The notes under the pieces: model-generated
What the model was told of the DNA's origin: nothing
The model's database searches: none
The model's input: only the letters and a program-made list of their open reading frames with translations
Program-made: the position numbers and the translations under genes
In this document: positions 59,869-64,000 of the stretch, one piece after another
Layout: every line of letters starts with the position of its first letter
Position numbering within the stretch: the stretch's first letter is position 1
Source of the DNA: Shewanella amazonensis SB2B
GTDB taxonomy: Bacteria > Pseudomonadota > Gammaproteobacteria > Enterobacterales > Shewanellaceae
DNA length: 64,000 nucleotides
Reading direction: 5' to 3'
NCBI RefSeq assembly: GCF_000015245.1
Contig: NC_008700.1
Span: 1,184,001-1,248,000, forward strand

Positions 59869-60771
59869 ATGAGAGAGCATCCGGGCAGCGAACTTGAATT
59901 GATTTACCTCTTTGTGCAGCTGGTGGACGCCGGTAGCCTGTCTGCCGTGGCCGACCGCCTTTCGATGCCGGTGGCGACTGTCAGTCGTAAATTATCCCGC
60001 CTGGAAGAAAACCGAGGCCGTCAGCTGTTGATGCGAAGCACCCGCAAAATTCGCCTCACCGAAGAGGGTATGGCGCTTTACGAGCGTTACAAGTCTCTGG
60101 TGAGCGCCGTGGACGCCCTTTATGGTGATGGCGAAGACCCGCTGGAAGGCACGCTGCGTATTGCCGCCCCCATCTCTATCATCTCGATGATTTTTATGAA
60201 AACCATTAACGAGTTTCGGCGGGAATATCCGGGGATCAGGCTGCATATCACCCAAAAAAACGAGGTAGTCGACCTTATCGACAAGGGCATAGATATCGCC
60301 ATCGTGGGCGGTATTCAGCCGGACTCGTCCTGGATAGCGGTACCCCTTGGGACACTGGATTACCGCCTGGTGGCGTCGCCTGGGTATCTGCAGCGCCGGG
60401 GCATGCCAACTCATCCCAGCAGCCTTGCTGCCCACGACATCATCAAGGTATGGCCTTTGTATAACTGGTCGCTGAGGCATCCACAGGGGGAGGCCTTCTA
60501 TTATGACGGACCCGCGAGCCTGACGCTGACCGACCTGCAGGGGGCTATCAGTGCCTGTGTGGATGATGGTGGCATATTGTATGGGCCGGAACTCTTCTTT
60601 AAACAGGAGCTGCAACGGGGCCTGCTGTTGCCGGTATTGCCGGATTGGCGGGGAGAAACGCGGCGGATTTCGATTTTGTGTCACCAGCGGCAGCAACAAC
60701 CTGCCAAGGTAAAAGCCTTTATCGATTTTATGAAGTCGCGGGCGCCGGGGTTATTTACGATGGACGCTTAA
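59869..60771 (+). CDS. LysR family transcriptional regulator
   Basis: A 300-residue regulator with an N-terminal winged helix-turn-helix (about 8-66, with SLSAVADRLSMPVATVSRKLSRLE) and a C-terminal periplasmic-binding-like ligand domain (about 95-295). It resembles the CrgA/DsdC-like group with a short linker. The divergent arrangement with the AEC transporter gene suggests local regulation. Its TAA shares the TTAA palindrome with the stop of the convergent small gene. Confidence 0.92.
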   Translation: MREHPGSELELIYLFVQLVDAGSLSAVADRLSMPVATVSRKLSRLEENRGRQLLMRSTRKIRLTEEGMALYERYKSLVSAVDALYGDGEDPLEGTLRIAAPISIISMIFMKTINEFRREYPGIRLHITQKNEVVDLIDKGIDIAIVGGIQPDSSWIAVPLGTLDYRLVASPGYLQRRGMPTHPSSLAAHDIIKVWPLYNWSLRHPQGEAFYYDGPASLTLTDLQGAISACVDDGGILYGPELFFKQELQRGLLLPVLPDWRGETRRISILCHQRQQQPAKVKAFIDFMKSRAPGLFTMDA

Positions 60772-61010
60772 CCCAACTGCTTTTTGCGTCCCTTGGGAGG
60801 GTGACCGGGTTTGCGCTTGGAGGATGATGTGGTGGGAGCCGGATAGTCCTTCACCGGGGGAAGGACCCCCAGCTCCTGATAAAAAGCCACCTGACGGCGA
60901 AGTTCAAACAGAGAGCCGATGCGCACTTCATCGGCTATGGTTAGACGCCAGCTGTCGGTTTTTCCGTCGAGATTAGTGAGTATAAAGCCTTGATAAAGTA
61001 AGGTTCTCAC
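60768..61010 (-). CDS. small basic protein of unknown function
   Basis: Eighty residues. The N-terminal half (YQGFILTNLDGKTDSWRLTI) looks like a small beta-rich domain and the C-terminus is strongly basic (SSSKRKPGHPPKGRKKQLG), so nucleic-acid or membrane association is possible. It is not firmly assigned to a family. The GTG start has GAGG upstream, which supports a real gene. It lies 22 bases downstream of the YjaG-like gene on the same strand and overlaps the lysR stop by four bases. Confidence 0.65.
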   Translation of the reverse strand: MRTLLYQGFILTNLDGKTDSWRLTIADEVRIGSLFELRRQVAFYQELGVLPPVKDYPAPTTSSSKRKPGHPPKGRKKQLG

Positions 61011-61032
61011 ACATTACCTCTGAATATCCGTT

Positions 61033-61638
61033 TCAGGCTTCCTGCAGGCTGATACCAATATTGGACACGCCGCTGGATACCAGCTCTTTGCGCAGAGCCT
61101 TGATAAAATCCGCCGACATGTCCGGATTGTCTTCAATCAGCTCCAATAAGGTGCCTTGCAGTTCACGCTCTGCGACCATGGCTTCGTGGGCAAAGACAAA
61201 GTCATCCAGCGCCTCGTCGTCCAACTCCACATCGCTGATAGCTTCAATATAGTTGGCCACAGTAGCAGAAGACAACTTACTGATATTGGTGATGTCTTCT
61301 TCTATTTTGCTCTCGATACCGCTCAGCAGGCTTATCAGGGCGACCACGGCATCCATTGCCGGGTATACGCCGTAAACATCAAAGTTTTCCGGCTCTGGGA
61401 TCACTTCTTCGAGTTTGTTGGTGTGCAGCTCAAGGTTCAGTTTGAGTTTTCGGTCGTACAGCGACTGCCACAACAGGTTCAATACTGTGTCCAGCACCTT
61501 GGGTTCACCAAATTCACACACTTCGGCAAACAGCTGATAGTTGGGATACATGCGCTGGCACAGGGCAACGGCAAATAATTGCTTTTGGGGCAAAGACAGC
61601 GCTTTGAGACGCTTGAAAAATCCGGGTTTAGAACTCAT
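61033..61638 (-). CDS. yjaG: YjaG family protein (DUF416)
   Basis: A 201-residue soluble protein matching the E. coli YjaG pattern: LCQRMYPNYQLFAEV near the N-terminus, FDVYGVYPAMDAVVAL in the middle and a tail ending SNIGISLQ. The family is conserved in gammaproteobacteria but has no established function. GGAAG precedes the ATG, which lies 11 bases inside the end of barA, so the two are probably co-translated. Confidence 0.88.
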   Translation of the reverse strand: MSSKPGFFKRLKALSLPQKQLFAVALCQRMYPNYQLFAEVCEFGEPKVLDTVLNLLWQSLYDRKLKLNLELHTNKLEEVIPEPENFDVYGVYPAMDAVVALISLLSGIESKIEEDITNISKLSSATVANYIEAISDVELDDEALDDFVFAHEAMVAERELQGTLLELIEDNPDMSADFIKALRKELVSSGVSNIGISLQEA

Positions 61639-64000
61639 TGGGTACTTCCGCTGACATCTGGGAAATCACTTGGGTTGCCGCCGATTCTACCTTAGTCAGC
61701 TCATCAAGTAACTCAAGGATTTCCGGTTCAACATCCGCCACATCGGCACCGCCTTTCAGCGCAGACTCGATTTGCTGGCAGAGTTTTTGGGTGGTGGGCA
61801 CGCCGCAATAGCAGCTGGCCCCGTGGAGTTTGTGCACCGTATACAGCATAGACTCGTTATCGCTGCGGGCCATGGCAAGCTCGATATCGTTAACCGTACC
61901 GGGCAAGGACTCCAGCATCATCTTTAACATGTCGATGGCCAGATCCTCTTTCTGATTAGCCTGGCTCAGGCACAGTTCCCAGTTGAGCGTGTTGCTGTCG
62001 AAGTGGGTGAACTTGGGCCGGGTGAGCCAGCGCGAAATCACCCCTTTAAGGGCGGCTTCATCAATGGGCTTGGGCAGATAACCGTCCATGCCGCTTGCCT
62101 GTATACGCTCACGTTCTTCGTTAATGGCATGGGCGGTAACGGCAATAATTGGGGTATTGCGGTTGAGTGAGTCCTGCCGTATCAGGCGGGTTGCGGTAAC
62201 CCCGTCGGTGCCCGGCATCTGAATATCCATAAAGATGAGGTCGAACGAACGGCTCTTGGCCAGCGCCACCGCCTGATCGCCGCTGCTGACCGCCACCACG
62301 TTGGCAACAAGCTCTTTGAGCAGGGTGTCGATAAGCTTGAGGTTGGCCAGGTTATCGTCCACCGCCAGCACATTGAGGGGGTGGCGGGCGCTGGGTTTTG
62401 TGGCCAGCGCCGGTTTGGGCGCGGCATTTTTCTTCACCGGTGGGAATATGAGGTTTTGCGCCAGCTTCAGCTCACTCACCGGCAGCTGCAGCACCAGATC
62501 CACAAAGGGCTCCATCTCCTGGGTGTACACCTCTGGGTCGAGACAGTCGTTGAGCAGCAGCAGCGAGCCTGTATGGTCTTTTACCCGTGACAGGTGCCGC
62601 TGTAGATCTTCGCATGATTCGCAGCTTTGGCCGGATAACAGGATGGCGTCGTAGTGCCTGTCATCCAAATGCCGCTCCAGCTCATCTTCGTTGCTCGCCA
62701 GCGTCACCATCATGTGCCAGTCCTTGAGCTTACGGGCGATGGACTCGCGGGTGAGTTTGCGGGGCTCAAACAAGAGCACCGAGTGGCCAATCAGTTTTTC
62801 CAGCGGCAGGGTATCGTGCACCGGGAAGGGACTGAGTTGCAGCGGCACGGTGAACCAGAAGCTGGAGCCTTTGCCGACCTCTGAATGAAAGCCTATGCGA
62901 CCGCCCATCATCTGCACTACCAAACGCTTGGTGATAACCAGCCCGAGGCCTGTGCCGCCGTAGCGGCGGGAAATGGAGGAGTCGGCCTGACCAAAGGCCT
63001 GGAACAAGAGTTCCTGCTGCTCGGGATCAATGCCTATGCCTGTGTCAGTCACCTCACAGCGCAGGGTCAGGTTGTTGTCTTCCAGACTGGCAAGACTGAT
63101 TTTGAGATGGACACTGCCTTCTTCGGTAAATTTGATGGCGTTGCCCAAAAGGTTGGTCATCACCTGCCCGAGGCGCATCACATCGCCGCTCAGGTTTTCC
63201 GGTACGTTGGCATCCACATCCACCACGAACTCAAGCCCTTTGGCATGGGCGCTGCCTGCCAACAGGTTGATGGTGTCCTCCAGTGACGCGCGCAGGCCAA
63301 AGGGCATGGTCTCCAGCACCATCTTGTTGGCTTCAAGCTTGGAAAAGTCGAGGATGTCGTTGATTATCTGCAGCAAACTGGTGGCACTGCGCTCGATGGT
63401 TTTGATGTATTCCATCTGGCTGGAATGCAGCGGGGTTTTGAGGAGTTGTCTGGCAAAACCAATCACGCCGTTGAGCGGTGTTCTGAGTTCATGGGACATG
63501 TTGGCCAAAAACTCAGATTTGATGCGGCTCGCTTCCTGAGCGTCTTTCTTGGCCCTGTCGAGCGCTATGTTCTGTATTTCAATCTGCTCCAGGGTTTCGC
63601 GAAGATCAGAGGTCGCCTGGTCGATGTTTTGCTGCATTTCATCGTGATATTCCGACAGCGACGCTGCCATGGCATTGATACCCCGATTGAGCAGATCCAG
63701 TTCCCCGATGAGGTTGCCTTCAAGCCGCGCATCCAGTTTGCCTTCACGGATTTTGCCTACCAGTTTCACCATGTCGGTGATGGGCTGGGTCACGTTTTTG
63801 ACCAAGCGGAAGGTAAACAGCAGGTTTAACTGCACGCCAATCAGCACGATAATAAAGGCGGCCACAGCAGCCCGGTGCTGCTCAAGCAGCGCCTTTTCCT
63901 TGTTCAGCATCATGGAAACATAGCCAAGCAGCGCGGCATTGGAGTTGTCGGGCATCACGACGGCTTCACTGAAGCGGCCACTGCCTTCGTCAATGTTGTC
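61628..64000 (-). CDS. barA: hybrid sensor histidine kinase BarA (partial, N-terminus outside window)
   Basis: BarA is the tripartite kinase that phosphorylates UvrY and thereby controls Csr small RNAs. The frame is open to the window edge, so about 790 C-terminal residues are seen: part of the periplasmic region, a membrane helix (AVAAFIIVLIGVQLNLLFTF), HAMP, kinase domain with SHELRTPLNGVIG and ATPase motifs DTGIGID and GTGLGLV, a degenerate middle receiver region, a receiver with FMDIQMPGTDG and a C-terminal Hpt with VHKLHGASCYCG. The order and the H-D-H set match BarA rather than other hybrid kinases. Confidence 0.92.
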   Translation of the reverse strand, partial: DNIDEGSGRFSEAVVMPDNSNAALLGYVSMMLNKEKALLEQHRAAVAAFIIVLIGVQLNLLFTFRLVKNVTQPITDMVKLVGKIREGKLDARLEGNLIGELDLLNRGINAMAASLSEYHDEMQQNIDQATSDLRETLEQIEIQNIALDRAKKDAQEASRIKSEFLANMSHELRTPLNGVIGFARQLLKTPLHSSQMEYIKTIERSATSLLQIINDILDFSKLEANKMVLETMPFGLRASLEDTINLLAGSAHAKGLEFVVDVDANVPENLSGDVMRLGQVMTNLLGNAIKFTEEGSVHLKISLASLEDNNLTLRCEVTDTGIGIDPEQQELLFQAFGQADSSISRRYGGTGLGLVITKRLVVQMMGGRIGFHSEVGKGSSFWFTVPLQLSPFPVHDTLPLEKLIGHSVLLFEPRKLTRESIARKLKDWHMMVTLASNEDELERHLDDRHYDAILLSGQSCESCEDLQRHLSRVKDHTGSLLLLNDCLDPEVYTQEMEPFVDLVLQLPVSELKLAQNLIFPPVKKNAAPKPALATKPSARHPLNVLAVDDNLANLKLIDTLLKELVANVVAVSSGDQAVALAKSRSFDLIFMDIQMPGTDGVTATRLIRQDSLNRNTPIIAVTAHAINEERERIQASGMDGYLPKPIDEAALKGVISRWLTRPKFTHFDSNTLNWELCLSQANQKEDLAIDMLKMMLESLPGTVNDIELAMARSDNESMLYTVHKLHGASCYCGVPTTQKLCQQIESALKGGADVADVEPEILELLDELTKVESAATQVISQMSAEVPNEF

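Noticed and set aside
1..64000. Mobile elements, CRISPR arrays, tRNA or rRNA genes
   Set aside because: Read-through of both strands gave no transposase, integrase, spaced direct repeat array or recognisable stable RNA gene.

Overview
The window looks like a chromosomal segment of a marine or estuarine gammaproteobacterium, most probably a Shewanella with fairly high GC. This is inferred from the complete torR/torT/torS-torECAD block, the PilY1-TapY2 pair, the Shewanella-type PPP phosphatase, the nrdR-rib-nusB-thiL-pgpA cluster and the paired ubiUV/ubiT genes. No rRNA, tRNA, CRISPR array, integrase, transposase or prophage gene was seen, and coding is dense throughout, so this reads as core genome rather than an island.

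Layout. 1-4.3 kb: the tail of an unidentified gene, a large two-PilZ-domain protein, radA and a small PilZ protein. 4.4-14.0 kb: trimethylamine N-oxide (TMAO) respiration, with TorR regulator, TorT periplasmic sensor, TorS hybrid kinase, and the operon torE-torC-torA-torD read leftwards from a promoter with an exact CTGTTCATAT tor box. torE is only 54 codons. 14.0-17.1 kb: a CBS-pair protein, a bifunctional ornithine-lipid synthase (OlsF type) and an LpxH-like phosphatase. 17.2-25.3 kb: an orphan beta-propeller histidine kinase, a YjiH-type membrane protein, a PAS chemoreceptor and a DUF998 membrane protein. 25.3-27.8 kb: ubiV-ubiU facing ubiT, the oxygen-independent ubiquinone pathway, with an FNR/EtrA-like site midway between the two start codons. 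28.0-33.7 kb: HlyD/DUF2955 efflux pair, YfhL ferredoxin, a small unknown protein, the third U32 protein TrhP and an HDOD protein. 33.8-42.9 kb: GGDEF-EAL protein, thioesterase, two family-3 solute-binding proteins, PilY1-TapY2 and a Shelph phosphatase. 43.1-52.5 kb: ettA, glyA, then nrdR-ribD-ribE-ribBX-ribH-nusB and thiL-pgpA. 52.6-64 kb: NfeD-slipin, an atypical thiamine-diphosphate decarboxylase, recN behind two LexA boxes, an AEC transporter with divergent LysR regulator, a small unknown protein, a YjaG-like protein and most of barA, cut by the window edge.

How the parts fit. Several blocks serve anaerobic or redox-flexible growth: TMAO reductase with its pentaheme quinol-oxidising cytochrome, O2-independent ubiquinone synthesis, riboflavin synthesis and U32 iron-sulfur enzymes. 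Another set is signalling: three PilZ/GGDEF-EAL proteins of the cyclic-di-GMP network, TorS, BarA, the propeller kinase and a chemoreceptor. Nothing in the window is convincingly a wholly new multi-gene system. The best leads are the decarboxylase-like enzyme that lacks the usual GYTxE segment, the symmetric ubiU/ubiT control region, the repeats around the tor promoters and a REP-like hairpin downstream of recN.
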